Numbered from the stretch's first letter, positions 29,401 to 39,600 are shown. The stretch is DNA of 64,000 nucleotides from Bacillota bacterium (GCA_012728375.1 JAAYFF010000070.1:1-64000); one strand, 5' to 3'. Program-made: numbers and translations. The notes: generated from the sequence alone by a model not told the origin.

Positions 29401-29548
29401 CGCTACGCACGATCAGGGCGGCTGTACATATTGTCAATATCAGAGCGCCTGCCGTTACCCCGATTCCGTGGAGCATATCAAGAAAAAGCTCCGTTTTGAA
29501 GGTAATACGCCGTTAGCACCCTGGAAGGAGTTGCAGCAATATGACTGA
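26459..29548 (+). CDS. AddB-like ATP-dependent nuclease subunit (PD-(D/E)XK, Fe-S cluster)
   Basis: LAACPFAYYLRYILKVEPP, VWDFKTGSTYGYDEFKYIKQGQQIQHCLYALAAE nuclease motif and CTYCQYQSAC (CxxCx5C) Fe-S motif; overlaps the AddA-like gene. Confidence 0.85.
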   Translation: MNTPLSGLAEICRQYKFTSKLLVVSSYQAGHQFLEALARYGVSWLNIKPVTPLELALEIAAQAMEDNNLNVISEGQIFLFIDETLHELHTRGELKYFSELKDNAGLTAILKNSLMELRMAGLWSANINADVFVDKQKGREIKLLLEGYEKRLQNHHLLDTASLYVKALEILASGALPEQEDELLYIIPEQLELEFLSFTFLERLTGSQRLVIPAEPVSGLSRPEGFYFQPGNKPGKESPFSFLYDVEKAPPKRDVDEVEIIKAYGTSSEIREVFRMLKKDRIPADRAILCYTNGETYLPLVYTLSQAYNIPVTFGEGIPVGFTRPGKLLSGLLEWIEANYAVSNLSRLFTEASFKASAPMALSRLLRRAGIGWGRERYLPVLQGLEQGLSADLVKAAKVEDDEQDTYTASLQKRREQVLELKEIVAFLLDKLPIPDDQGCISFKKLCDGLREIMQQYARDKTALDKQAIAALMEQLSEASQSLRGEISMRPAVQRLKTWLETVRIGASGFEPGHLHVTSFSQGEWSHRPHTFLIGLDDGHFPGSGLQDPVLLDRERAAISRNLKPRSAAPLENTYRLNRFLASRRGRITLSFAAYNPVEGRTSFPAAILLQAYRLKTRDTGADYSQFMHSLPKSAAFFPAQFQNSLSEEEWWASLVLHHGKNGDLKGVRNCYPHLHKGLLAEETRSSEFFTAYDGKVAVDPEDLDPRLNGRNISATRLETLAACPFAYYLRYILKVEPPDEQVFDPGRWLDPRTRGLLLHRIYANYLRKTTAGKAADLPDRDYLVEMAEELIVETKKQIPPPSPVVYAYEKHELLQGLEVFLRVEDELRRDGSCPVYLEMPFGFEIDEEPVPAGLCLDEPVEVKLPGGGTVYLRGRIDRIDRISPDEPLFRVWDFKTGSTYGYDEFKYIKQGQQIQHCLYALAAETILQNKEPLARVEEAGYIFPTEKGEGERFLRQQHRRGEALLALQNMLDLLATGVFCATHDQGGCTYCQYQSACRYPDSVEHIKKKLRFEGNTPLAPWKELQQYD

Positions 29549-32500
29549 ACAAAGGCTCATAGACGCTGCCGCCCGGGAAGCTATACGCACCCGGCTGGAT
29601 CGGAACTTTCTGGTGGAGGCCGGTGCCGGTTCCGGAAAAACATCCTGCCTGGTGGACAGGATGGCTGCCCTGTTGGCAGGCGGCCACTGCCGGCCTGAGA
29701 AACTGGCTGCCGTGACCTTTACCCGTAAAGCAGCGGGTGAACTGAAAGAACGGTTCCAGGTTCGCCTGGAAAGAATGTTCCGCGAAGAAAAAGATCCGGT
29801 TGTAAGGCAACGTTTAAGCGAAGCCCTTGGAAAAATGGAGCGCACTTTTGTGGGCACCATCCATTCATTCTGCTCACGCCTGCTCAGGGAGCGGCCCGTT
29901 GAAGCCGGAGTAACCCCTGACTTTACTGAAATCGAAGGGCTGGAGGAACGTCTCCTGTCGGAGATGGCCTGGGAAGACTACTTGCTGGAAGTACGCCTGC
30001 AGGAACCACAGGCCATGGAGCAACTGAGCGAACTGGATCTTTCACCTGCGGATCTAAAAGAAGCCTTTCTACAACTGATCCGCTACCCTGATGTGGAGAT
30101 GGTTGGGGAGAAGACTCCCTATCCGGATCTTTCAGGAGTAAGAGCCAGGCTGGAGGAATTCTGCCTGCTGGCACAGCAACACCTCCCTGTAAAACAGCAT
30201 CCCGATGGTTGGGACGGGCTCCAGGCAACTGCCAGAAGGGCACTGCGCTGGCAAAGAATGTTCGATTTACAACAGGACCGCTACCTTTTGCGCCTGCTGG
30301 AAAAGATGGACAAAAACGCCGGCCCCACCTTTAAACGCTGGCCAAACAGGGAAGATGCTGAAACCCTTGCCAAAGCCTTTGCAGATTTCCGGGAAAACGG
30401 GCTTAAGCCTGCCAGGAAAGCCTGGTTGGAATACCGCCACTTTCACCTGCTGGCCTTTCTTATCCCTGCCGCAGAACGTTACCATGACCTGCGTATGCGT
30501 GAAAACAAGCTGAACTTTCAGGATCTGCTCATGCTGGCAGCAAAGCTTTTAAAAAATAATCCCGAAGTGCGGGCCTATTTCCAGGAAAGGTACACCCACC
30601 TGCTGGTGGATGAATTTCAGGACACGGATCCTATCCAGGCCGAAGTAATGTTTTTTCTTACAGGCACTGACTTGCATGAAAAGGACTGGACAAGACTTAC
30701 GCCCAAACCGGCTTCCCTTTTTGTTGTGGGCGACCCCAAGCAATCTATTTACCGCTTCCGCCGCGCGGATATTCAAATCTATAACCGGGTGAAAGAATTG
30801 ATTGTTTCTTCAGGAGGCGAAATACTGAACCTCACTACCAATTTCCGCTCTCTGCCCGGGCTGATCCAGTGGTCAAACCAGGCTTTTGCGGATCTGTTTG
30901 CCCCCTTTAAAAAACCTTACCAGGCTGAGTTTGTCCCCATGGATCCTGATCCCAAAAAACAAGTTGGGAACAAAGAAGAGGATGGCGGAAACTGTGTTTA
31001 CTGCTTGAGGCTGGATGATGTAAAAGGTAACAATCAGGAACAGATTGCCCGGCAGGATGCCCGCCGTATTGCTGCCTGGATTCATCACTGTCTAACCGGC
31101 GGCCTGAAACTTAGCCGTACTGAAGAAGAAAGGGCCAGAGGTCTTACAGAGCAGCCTATGCCCGGGGATTTTCTGTTGCTGCTCCGCTACAAGAAGTATA
31201 TGTCTCTTTATGCCAGGGCGCTGGAAGGATGCGCTGTCCCCTTCGTTATGTCCGGCGGTGGTGGCATTGCCGAATCTACAGAGTTAAAAGAACTGTTGTG
31301 TTTGCTACAGGCTCTGGCTGATCCTGATAACCCGGTACCCCTGGTGGCAACCCTGCGCGGACTTTTTTTTGGTATCAGCGATGATCAGCTTTACCGCTTC
31401 AAACGTGCCGGAGGAAGGTTTTCTTTCCTGCAGGATATACCTGAGGACAGCGATCAGGAGGTGCAGGATGTTTTTCTTCCTGTCTGGGAAACACTGCGCC
31501 GTTTTTGGCGGTTAACCCGCAACTTGCCCCCCAGCAGTGCCATGCAAAAAATAATATCTGAACTGGGAATTTTGCCCCTGGCCCTTGCCGCCGAATTGGG
31601 AAAGGGCCGTGCCGGTTACATTTTGCAGGCATTGGAATTACAGCGTGACCGGGAAGTTCAGGGTGAGACCAGTTTTAGCGGGGCAGTGGATTTTTTGCTG
31701 CGCCTGCTGGAAGACGGGGCGGAAGAAGAGCTGGATGTTGAAGGAGGCAGCACTTCATCGGTAAGGATTATGAATCTGCATAAAGCCAAGGGACTGGAAG
31801 CCCCCGTGGTTATCCTGGCCAACCCCGGCCGTGATCCTTCCCATGATCCCGATTTGCATGTGGTGCGGAATTCCGACCGGGCACGGGGCTATATGGTTAT
31901 CCAAAAAAGGGGTTCTTTTGGCAGCCAAACCCTGGCCCTGCCTCCTTGTTGGGATGATTTTCAGGAAGAGGAAAAAAAATATCAGCAAGCTGAGGAACTG
32001 CGCCTTCTCTATGTAGCTGCTACAAGAGCAAAGGATCTGCTGGTAATTAGCACCTATCCAAAGAAACCCGACAAAAGTCCCTGGTACCCCCTGGAGCAGT
32101 TTCTGATGGAGAAGGAAAATTTGCCTGTTTTGGAGCTCCCCGCTGCGCAAAAAGATGCCCGGGCAGAGCCCATCATGCTGCCAATGCTGGAGCAGGCCAG
32201 GGAGAGTTTGGCAATGGAAATGAATGCAATAGTATCCTCCACATTTGCCCGCCGGAGCGCCACCGGGGCAGGAAGCGAGAAAAAAGTGCCCGGGCGAACC
32301 ACGCAGGGTCGCGGCACCGCTTGGGGAAAGGTCATTCACGCAGCTTTGGAAAATATGATAAAAGGTATACCAGGTGGCAAACAAGCTACACAGCACGCGA
32401 TTACCGATTTCGATGAAAACAGACTGTTGGCTTTGGCGGAAAAACTGATCCGTCAGCAGGGCGATCCCTCCGTGCAGCCGGACGAGGTGCTCCGGGCTTT

Positions 32501-32828
32501 AAAGAAAATAACAGCCTCACCTTTCTGGCAGAGGGTTTGTGCATCTTCGGAAAGACACACCGAGGTCCCCTTCGGCCTGCAGGAAAATGAAACTTATATT
32601 ACGGGAGTGGTGGACCTGGTTTTCCGCGAAGCAGGCGTCTGGGTGCTGGTGGATTACAAAACGGACGCTGTGGAAGACGATGCCCATCTCCAGGCTTTGG
32701 TGGAACATTACACCCCTCAGGTGGAACTCTATTGCCATTGCTGGGAGGCGATTACCGGTGAAAAAGTCGTGGAAGCCGGGTTGTTTTTTACAGACAGGGC
32801 GTACCACATTAAAATAATGGAAAGCTGA
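29541..32828 (+). CDS. AddA/RecB-like UvrD-family helicase-nuclease
   Basis: VEAGAGSGKTSCLVDRMAALL, AVTFTRKAAGELKERF, HLLVDEFQDTDPIQAEVMF, VVGDPKQSIYRFRRADIQIY, C-terminal WVLVDYKTDAVEDD...QVELYCHCW. Confidence 0.93.
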   Translation: MTEQRLIDAAAREAIRTRLDRNFLVEAGAGSGKTSCLVDRMAALLAGGHCRPEKLAAVTFTRKAAGELKERFQVRLERMFREEKDPVVRQRLSEALGKMERTFVGTIHSFCSRLLRERPVEAGVTPDFTEIEGLEERLLSEMAWEDYLLEVRLQEPQAMEQLSELDLSPADLKEAFLQLIRYPDVEMVGEKTPYPDLSGVRARLEEFCLLAQQHLPVKQHPDGWDGLQATARRALRWQRMFDLQQDRYLLRLLEKMDKNAGPTFKRWPNREDAETLAKAFADFRENGLKPARKAWLEYRHFHLLAFLIPAAERYHDLRMRENKLNFQDLLMLAAKLLKNNPEVRAYFQERYTHLLVDEFQDTDPIQAEVMFFLTGTDLHEKDWTRLTPKPASLFVVGDPKQSIYRFRRADIQIYNRVKELIVSSGGEILNLTTNFRSLPGLIQWSNQAFADLFAPFKKPYQAEFVPMDPDPKKQVGNKEEDGGNCVYCLRLDDVKGNNQEQIARQDARRIAAWIHHCLTGGLKLSRTEEERARGLTEQPMPGDFLLLLRYKKYMSLYARALEGCAVPFVMSGGGGIAESTELKELLCLLQALADPDNPVPLVATLRGLFFGISDDQLYRFKRAGGRFSFLQDIPEDSDQEVQDVFLPVWETLRRFWRLTRNLPPSSAMQKIISELGILPLALAAELGKGRAGYILQALELQRDREVQGETSFSGAVDFLLRLLEDGAEEELDVEGGSTSSVRIMNLHKAKGLEAPVVILANPGRDPSHDPDLHVVRNSDRARGYMVIQKRGSFGSQTLALPPCWDDFQEEEKKYQQAEELRLLYVAATRAKDLLVISTYPKKPDKSPWYPLEQFLMEKENLPVLELPAAQKDARAEPIMLPMLEQARESLAMEMNAIVSSTFARRSATGAGSEKKVPGRTTQGRGTAWGKVIHAALENMIKGIPGGKQATQHAITDFDENRLLALAEKLIRQQGDPSVQPDEVLRALKKITASPFWQRVCASSERHTEVPFGLQENETYITGVVDLVFREAGVWVLVDYKTDAVEDDAHLQALVEHYTPQVELYCHCWEAITGEKVVEAGLFFTDRAYHIKIMES

Positions 32829-33031
32829 ATTATTGGAGGATACGGTATCCAACTTCCATTGAAAAACAGGAAGACGGTTTCTTAATATCAGAACGCCACC
32901 TTGAACTTGTAATTCCCATCAATAATTTTCCATGTAAAATCAATAGGTTCAGTGCTTTTAAAAATATTTTTTTCAACAGAAAATTATTTTTAACCATTAT
33001 TGACAGCTTTTTAACTGTCTAGTATTATAAA

Positions 33032-33058
33032 ATTAAACATGATTAAAACATGTTTAAT
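33032..33058. promoter_or_regulatory. Palindrome upstream of the TetR gene, putative operator
   Basis: ATTAAACATG-ATTAAAA-CATGTTTAAT, perfect 10-bp arms. Confidence 0.65.
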
Positions 33059-33071
33059 AAGGAGCACAAAA

Positions 33072-33650
33072 ATGAACCCAGATGGAGCAAATGCAAAAGA
33101 AAAGATATTCCAAGTTGTAATGGAATTAGTGAAGGCAGGAAAAAACGAGCAGCAGATAACAACCAGGGAGGTTGCAGCAAAAGCCGGTGTGAATCTTGCG
33201 CTTGTCAATTATTACTACCAGTCTAAAGAAAACCTGCTTAGTCAGGTTGTAGGAACAATGATGAGCGATATTATTGAGCAGACAGTTCAAAATAAATGCA
33301 CGGAGGCCGATGCGCAAACAAAGCTGAGGAACATGCTGCTCGCAACAGCAGACGCGGCATTCAAATATCGCAATATCTGCAAAATAGGTATTTCACTGGA
33401 ATTAAAAGCAGGATGCAGAAATTCCTGTAAATTGGTCATGCCTCTGCTCAAAGAAATTTTTACTGATTGCAATGAATCGGACTTAAATATTATTGCCTTG
33501 CAGCTCATGATACCGTTTCACCATATTGTGTTGAATCCCGAGTATTATAACAGGTGGCTGGGCACTGATTTTTTTGACCGGGAAAAGAGGAAACACAAGA
33601 TCAACCAGATGGTCGATTGTATATTATTCAAGGAGGTAAAGTTAATATGA
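33072..33650 (+). CDS. TetR/AcrR-family transcriptional regulator
   Basis: KEKIFQVVMELVKAGKNEQQITTREVAAKAGVNLALVNYYYQSKENLL. Confidence 0.9.
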   Translation: MNPDGANAKEKIFQVVMELVKAGKNEQQITTREVAAKAGVNLALVNYYYQSKENLLSQVVGTMMSDIIEQTVQNKCTEADAQTKLRNMLLATADAAFKYRNICKIGISLELKAGCRNSCKLVMPLLKEIFTDCNESDLNIIALQLMIPFHHIVLNPEYYNRWLGTDFFDREKRKHKINQMVDCILFKEVKLI

Positions 33651-34333
33651 GTGGTGCAAACGCTATTAATGCAAGGCAGGGCAACGTCAACCGTGCGGTT
33701 CAGACAGTCGTTGCTACACTCGGCGTCATATTCGGCATAGGTGGCGTGGGGCATGGTTTTTTCGAAGCATTGCAAGGCAATACTCCAACCGGTGGATTGG
33801 TCATTGATGCCATTGGAGAAGCAAACAGGATGTGGCTGCATGGAAATGAACCTGCTTTTACCATTATCCCAAATTTCCTGCTAACCGGGATTGCCGCCAT
33901 GCTGTTGGGGATTGCTGTGATCATCTGGTCAGTAGCCTTCCTTCACAAAAAGCATGCTTCTATTGTATTCCTGTTCCTTTTTATCCTGTTGTTCCTGGTT
34001 GGCGGCGGAATAGGCCAGGTAATATTTTTTACAATTGGATGGGTTATGTCAATGCGCATCCGCAAGCCGCTCCATTGGTGGAAAAAAGTTTTACCCCCAG
34101 GCATGCGGAAGTATTTATCAAAGTTATGGCGTCCTTTTCTAATCGCCAGTTCCCTGTTTATACTTTACACGCTGCAGATTGCGATATTTGGTTTTGTTCC
34201 CGGCGTAACCGACCCGGACAGTATCAGCATGGTAATGGTGTCTACCTTGGGCGTCGGATTGTTGTTCCTGATTCTTGCGTTCATAGCGGGTTGCGCCCAT
34301 GACATTGACAGGGGAGGCGTAATCAATGGATAA
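33647..34333 (+). CDS. Multi-pass membrane protein
   Basis: Several hydrophobic segments; translationally coupled to the TetR gene (ATGA overlap). Confidence 0.7.
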   Translation: MSGANAINARQGNVNRAVQTVVATLGVIFGIGGVGHGFFEALQGNTPTGGLVIDAIGEANRMWLHGNEPAFTIIPNFLLTGIAAMLLGIAVIIWSVAFLHKKHASIVFLFLFILLFLVGGGIGQVIFFTIGWVMSMRIRKPLHWWKKVLPPGMRKYLSKLWRPFLIASSLFILYTLQIAIFGFVPGVTDPDSISMVMVSTLGVGLLFLILAFIAGCAHDIDRGGVING

Positions 34334-34820
34334 GAAAGTATTGGTGGCCTATGGGTCTAAACGGGGAGCGACAGCGGAGATAGCCGAAAGAATTGGTGAA
34401 ACACTTCGGAAAAAAGGCTTGCAGGCGGATGTACTGGATGCCGGTACAGTCAAAGATTTGGCCCCTTACAACAAAATAATCCTGGGCAGTTCGGTTTATA
34501 TTGGGCTTTGGCATAAGAAGGCTGTACGTTTTTTAAAAAATAACATCGAATCATTGGAGAAATTGCCTGTGTGGCTTTTTGTCTGCGGCCCAACCGGCCC
34601 GGGAAACCCGGTTGATTTGATGGATGGCTGGTTTTACCCAAAATCCCTTCGTCCAATCATTGAACGTATCAATTCTTGCGACATCACCTGCTTTGGCGGT
34701 AAACTGGTGCTAAAAACGCTGAACCCCTTTGAAAAGTGGATTGTCAACAAGGTAAAGGCACCCGAGGGCGACTTCCGCGATTGGCAAGCCGTCGCAGCCT
34801 GGGCGGAAACAATTGCCTAG
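34326..34820 (+). CDS. Flavodoxin-domain protein
   Basis: KKVLVAYGSKRGATAEIAERIGETLRKKG...DLAPYNKIILGSSVYIGLWHKKAVRFL. Confidence 0.87.
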   Translation: MDKKVLVAYGSKRGATAEIAERIGETLRKKGLQADVLDAGTVKDLAPYNKIILGSSVYIGLWHKKAVRFLKNNIESLEKLPVWLFVCGPTGPGNPVDLMDGWFYPKSLRPIIERINSCDITCFGGKLVLKTLNPFEKWIVNKVKAPEGDFRDWQAVAAWAETIA

Positions 34821-34821
34821 T

Positions 34822-34908
34822 AAGCTAGCTGACCTAGTTCCTGAAGGGAGGGTCCTTGGAATCGATGCCTCAAAAGGTATGATTGAGACCGCAAAAGAAT
34901 TGGAATAA
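34822..34908 (+). pseudogene. Fragment of a class I SAM methyltransferase (UbiE-like motif I)
   Basis: In-frame KLADLVPEGRVLGIDASKGMIETAKELE*, with no N- or C-terminal remainder. Confidence 0.55.
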
Positions 34909-35059
34909 TTTATTCATGATTTGGCTTGCCCAAAAATACTGGAAGAAGCATACTCAGAAAGTTGCCGATTCAAGATGAACTGCGTATTGAGGCAGTGGGG
35001 ACGTACCATTTTGCCTGCAATATTCCAATAAGGCTAATAATGTTGTGATTAGCAAATAG

Positions 35060-35080
35060 TCTCATCCGCCTCGGATGAGA
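35060..35080. promoter_or_regulatory. Perfect inverted repeat abutting a TATAAT box upstream of the BREX genes
   Basis: TCTCATCCG-CCT-CGGATGAGA followed immediately by TATAAT (35081-35086). Confidence 0.45.
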
Positions 35081-35084
35081 TATA

Positions 35085-35264
35085 ATGAGGGAAATTGATC
35101 GCTTGTATAGCGCATATGAAAAAGAAGTATTATTAGCAAAAGAAAAAGGCTTCCTCAAGGATAATTCTGTAAGGACTTATTTGTTGCATTCGGGCAATTT
35201 TATAAAATGGTGTCGCGGCAATTTTGTTCCTGGTAATAAAAATGCAAATAAGCATTCTTTATAA
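35085..35264 (+). CDS. Short hypothetical ORF (59 aa), possibly a gene fragment
   Basis: MREIDRLYSAYEKEVLLAKEKGFLKDNSVRTYLLHSGNFIKWCRGNFVPGNKNANKHSL*. Confidence 0.4.
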   Translation: MREIDRLYSAYEKEVLLAKEKGFLKDNSVRTYLLHSGNFIKWCRGNFVPGNKNANKHSL

Positions 35265-35421
35265 TTTGAGTTTATCCATTATGTTTATAACGTCTTTACT
35301 ACTATTGGCCTTAGGTCAATAATATAACAAATTGTTGTTAATTAAAGGACTTATTCCCATCTTTGCAGAAATCATTAGAACTTTGCAAATTGGCCATGAG
35401 ACTGAGGGGAAATGTAATTAT

Positions 35422-36018
35422 ATGCCAAAATATTCTTCAACCATAAAAACCAGGGGCTTTTTATTTCATGAAGCTAAAAAAGCCTCTGCACTGTATTTGC
35501 AGGGTTTTACTTTTGCTGAAATTAGGCAAAAAGCAGTGGAAGAAAATATATTTCTGCTCAAGACAGAGAACCGCCGCAAAGAAATTGCTGCAACAGTCCT
35601 GGAAAGGATTGGCACGCTCGATGACTTTTTGCATAACAAGCTTGTTTACGGCATCCTGGAAACGGGCAAACAGATCGTGCTCTATTCCATTATGAAAACG
35701 GACAGACTCTTTTTTGAATTTATGCAGGAGGTTTACCGGGAGAAGCACCTGTTAAGGGACTACGTAATTACCGACAGGGATTTTAGTGCTTTTTTTTACA
35801 GAAAGGCTGAGCAGAGCAATCTGCTTATGTCCTGGACGGACTACACTTTTTATAAGTTAGGTCAGGTATACAAAAGAATCCTGTTAGAATCAGGGCTGGC
35901 TAAACGCAGTAAAAAAAAGCTTGAGATTGCCGGGGCAATCATAGAGCAGGATGTCAAACGGCATATCGTAGAAAGCGGTGACCGGATATATATTGAAGTC
36001 ATACAGGGAGAGGTTTGA
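35422..36018 (+). CDS. brxA: BREX protein BrxA (DUF1819)
   Basis: MPKYSSTIKTRGFLFHEAKKASALYLQGFTFAEIRQKAVEENIFLLKTENRRKEIAATVLERI; first gene of the ordered BREX operon. Confidence 0.9.
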   Translation: MPKYSSTIKTRGFLFHEAKKASALYLQGFTFAEIRQKAVEENIFLLKTENRRKEIAATVLERIGTLDDFLHNKLVYGILETGKQIVLYSIMKTDRLFFEFMQEVYREKHLLRDYVITDRDFSAFFYRKAEQSNLLMSWTDYTFYKLGQVYKRILLESGLAKRSKKKLEIAGAIIEQDVKRHIVESGDRIYIEVIQGEV

Positions 36019-36019
36019 A

Positions 36020-36601
36020 ATGAAAACCATCTATGAAAGACTTGATAAAATACTCCCCCTTATTATGGACAAGCGATTCAGGGAGAACAAAGGTTTGGGC
36101 AACGAGATTGGCTTCTATATCTTTGACTATGACCCCAAAGATGAACTTATTGTCAGGGAACACATTGCCTTTCTCAAACAAAAAGTGAATAATGACAGCA
36201 CGGAAATTACAATCAGAGAGTTTGACCTTTATGAAATGATCCTGACGATACTCTTCGACAAGGGATACCTTGGAAAAGTATTCGCCATGGAAAAGGAAAA
36301 AGGGACTTCTGCCATCCTTACACCCCTGAAAAAAACCCTCCGCCTGACCCAGAAAAATGACTTGATTGTTGAACATATCAGGCAAAATACAAAACAAAAC
36401 GATATTGTGTTTTTAACTGGAGTGGGGAAATCCTGGCCCGTCATCCGTTCCCATTCCATCCTCAACACCCTGCATGCCGTTATCGAAGATGTTCCTTTGA
36501 TCATGTTCTACCCGGGAACCTATTCCGGGCAGGACCTGCATCTGTTCGATGAGATATCCGACCAGAACTACTATAGAGCTTTCAAGCTGATTGAAAGATA
36601 A
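36020..36601 (+). CDS. brxB: BREX protein BrxB (DUF1788)
   Basis: FLTGVGKSWPVIRSHSILNTLHAVIEDVPLIMFYPGTYSGQDLHLFDEISDQNYYRAFKL; position between brxA and brxC. Confidence 0.92.
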   Translation: MKTIYERLDKILPLIMDKRFRENKGLGNEIGFYIFDYDPKDELIVREHIAFLKQKVNNDSTEITIREFDLYEMILTILFDKGYLGKVFAMEKEKGTSAILTPLKKTLRLTQKNDLIVEHIRQNTKQNDIVFLTGVGKSWPVIRSHSILNTLHAVIEDVPLIMFYPGTYSGQDLHLFDEISDQNYYRAFKLIER

Positions 36602-36613
36602 GGGGGTCTGCAA

Positions 36614-39600
36614 GTGAAACTCAGAAAAATGTTTTACAAGGATATCGACCGTGATATCAAGGGAGTAATTAAGATCGGACAGGATGACGACGCCACTGTC
36701 TTCCAGGAGCTTGATGAATATGTGGTTACCCGGGAACTGAGCAGGCACTTCAGTACATTTTTTTCAGCTTATAAAGCCAGTATTAACAATTATACGGATA
36801 AAATGGGGGTTTGGATATCGGGCTTCTTCGGCAGTGGTAAATCTCACTTTTTAAAGATATTATCATACCTTCTGGCCAACAAAATGATTCACGGGCAAAA
36901 GGCCGTATCTTATTTCGACGATAAAATACAGGATCCCATGGTCCTGGCCGATATGAAAATGGCCGGCGATATTAGCACAGATGTAATATTATTTAATATC
37001 GATTCCAAATCCGATACCGACTCCAAAACAAATAAAGAATCCATCCTCAGGGTATTCAATAAGGTTTTCAACGAGCTGCAGGGATTTTGCGGTTCACTGC
37101 CCTGGCTGGCCGAACTGGAAAGGCAGATGCAAAAAGAGGGAACCTACGAATCTTTCCAAAACAAATATGCAGAGCTATCGGGGAAGTCGTGGACAGACTC
37201 CCGGGAAGATTATTATTTTGAGGAAGACAGCATTGTTGAAGCCTTGGCTGCGACGACAAAAATGAGCGTAGAATCAGCAAGGCACTGGTATCAGCGGGGA
37301 GAAGAAAATTATTCACTGAGCGTGGAGAAATTCGCCGGCAGGGTCAAAGAATATATCGAATCCAAAGGCAGAGAACACCACGTCATCTTTCTGGTGGATG
37401 AAATGGGCCAGTACATCGGCGACGACGCAGGGCTCATGCTGAACCTGCAGACTGTCGTTGAAGACCTGGGAACTTACTGTGGCGGCAAAGCCTGGGTGCT
37501 GGTAACATCGCAGCAGGATATTGATACTGTAACCCGGGTCAAGGGCCAGGACTTTTCAAAAATTCTCGGCAGATTCAACACCCGGCTCAGCCTTTCCAGT
37601 GCCAACGTAGACGAGGTTATTAAAAAAAGGATTCTCTTTAAAAATGATGTGGGCAGAGAAACCCTGAAACTACTCTATACAGAGAAAGAAGCGATCCTAA
37701 AAAACCTTATTACCTTTTCATCCGATACACCCGAGATGAAAACCTACCAGACAGCAGAAGACTTTATCGAAGTATATCCCTTTGTCCCCTACCAGTTCAG
37801 GCTGCTCCAGGCTGTTTTTACCGCTGTCAGGATACATGGCGCCAGCGGTAAACACCTGGCGGAAGGAGAACGTTCCCTTTTAAGCGCTTTTCAGGAAGCG
37901 GCCCTGCGGTTTGCAGACCGGGAAGGGGGGGCCCTTATCCCCTTCTCCGCTTTTTACGAAACCATCGAGGCTTTCCTGGATCACAACATCCGCACTGTGA
38001 TCCTGCACGCAGAGGATAATGAAAGACTCGATGATTCAGATGTAGAGGTGCTAAAACTCTTATTTCTGATTAAATGGGTCAAGGAAATGCCCGCCAACCT
38101 GGAAAATTTAGCTACGCTCATGGTCAGGCATATCGACGAAGACATCATTGAACGGAAAAAGCAGATCGAAACATCCCTGGAGAAGCTTCTGAAAGAAACC
38201 CTGGTGCAGAAAAACGGCAACGTCTATTTGTTCCTAACCCATGAAGAGCAGGATGTTAACAGGGAGATCAAAAACATCCCGGCAGACCTGGGTGAGGTTG
38301 TAAAAAACATTGGAGAAGAGATCTTTAGCGGCATCTACAATGAAAAAAAATTCAGGTATAATGCCCGGTATCATTTCGACTTTAACAAGACGATCGATGA
38401 CCGGAACCTTTCCCTGCAAAAAAATGAGATCGGGGTCAAAATAATTACCCCGTATTTTGATATGGGCAAAGAATTAAGCGAACTGGACTTGAAAATGATG
38501 TCGGGCAGGGAAAGCAACTTAATCATCAAACTCCCGCCTGATACCACGGCTCTTGAAGAAATGGAGGAAATCTATAAGATTCAGGCTTATCTGACCCGCA
38601 AGGGAGGTGCGGCTGTAACCCCTGAAATTGAAGAAATAAAAATCCGCAAGACGCGGGAAGTAAGTGAAAGAAAAGAAAGGGTTACCGTCCTGCTAATCGA
38701 AGCCCTCAAAGAAGCAGACTTTTACGCCAACTCCCAGAAAATTAACCTGAAATCCAAAAGCCCTGCAGAGCGGATCAACAACGGACTTAAAACATTAATC
38801 GACGGTATCTATAACAAACTCAGCTACATTGACAGTTTTATCGAAAGCAACAAAGAACTGCAGGATATTTTACAGGATGATAATGCCCAGTTGACACTGG
38901 GAGGCGATGATGATCTCCCGAATAAACTGGCCCTGGATGAGGTTGGCAATCACATTGGAAAAAGCACCCAGCGGAATATCCCCGTAACCATGAAGAGCCT
39001 GCTGGATTTATACACAAAAGCACCGTACGGCTGGTTGGAGAATGATATCCGCGGGCTCGTGCTCAGGCTCTTTAAATCCCAGGAAATCAAGCTGCAGTTG
39101 TCCGGTGAATATCTAAGCCCAACCGATAAGGACCTGGTGCAATATACAATCAAAAAAGATTATACAGACAGGCTTATCATCAAAAAAAGGACGAAAACAC
39201 CGGAAAAGCTGCTGCAAAATGCCCGCAAGCTGATTAAAGAAGTGTTTAACGTAGCGGCCGTTCCTGACGACGAAGACGGTTTAATGCAGCGTTTTAAAGA
39301 GCTGTCCAGGGATGAGCTTGGTGAAATTAAGGAACTGCTGGTTCACTACAAGAACGAATATTATCCGGATAAAAAAGTTTTGGAAGAGGGTAAGGCCCTG
39401 TTTGAGGAGATTCTTGAAATCAGGGATGTGCTGCAGTTTTATGAAAAGTTATCGGAACTAAAAGAAGAACTGCTGGATTATGAAGAAAACATTATTGATG
39501 TAAAAAACTTTTTTAAAAATCAACAGGGGTATTTTGACCGGGCACTCCAAAACATGGATATCTACGAAAAAAATAAATCCTACGTGCTGGACAACGAAAC

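Noticed and set aside
33072-34820. TetR-membrane-flavodoxin operon as part of the defence mechanism
   Set aside because: Families fit an ordinary regulated redox/membrane operon and have no trace in the fossil copy; treated as cargo.
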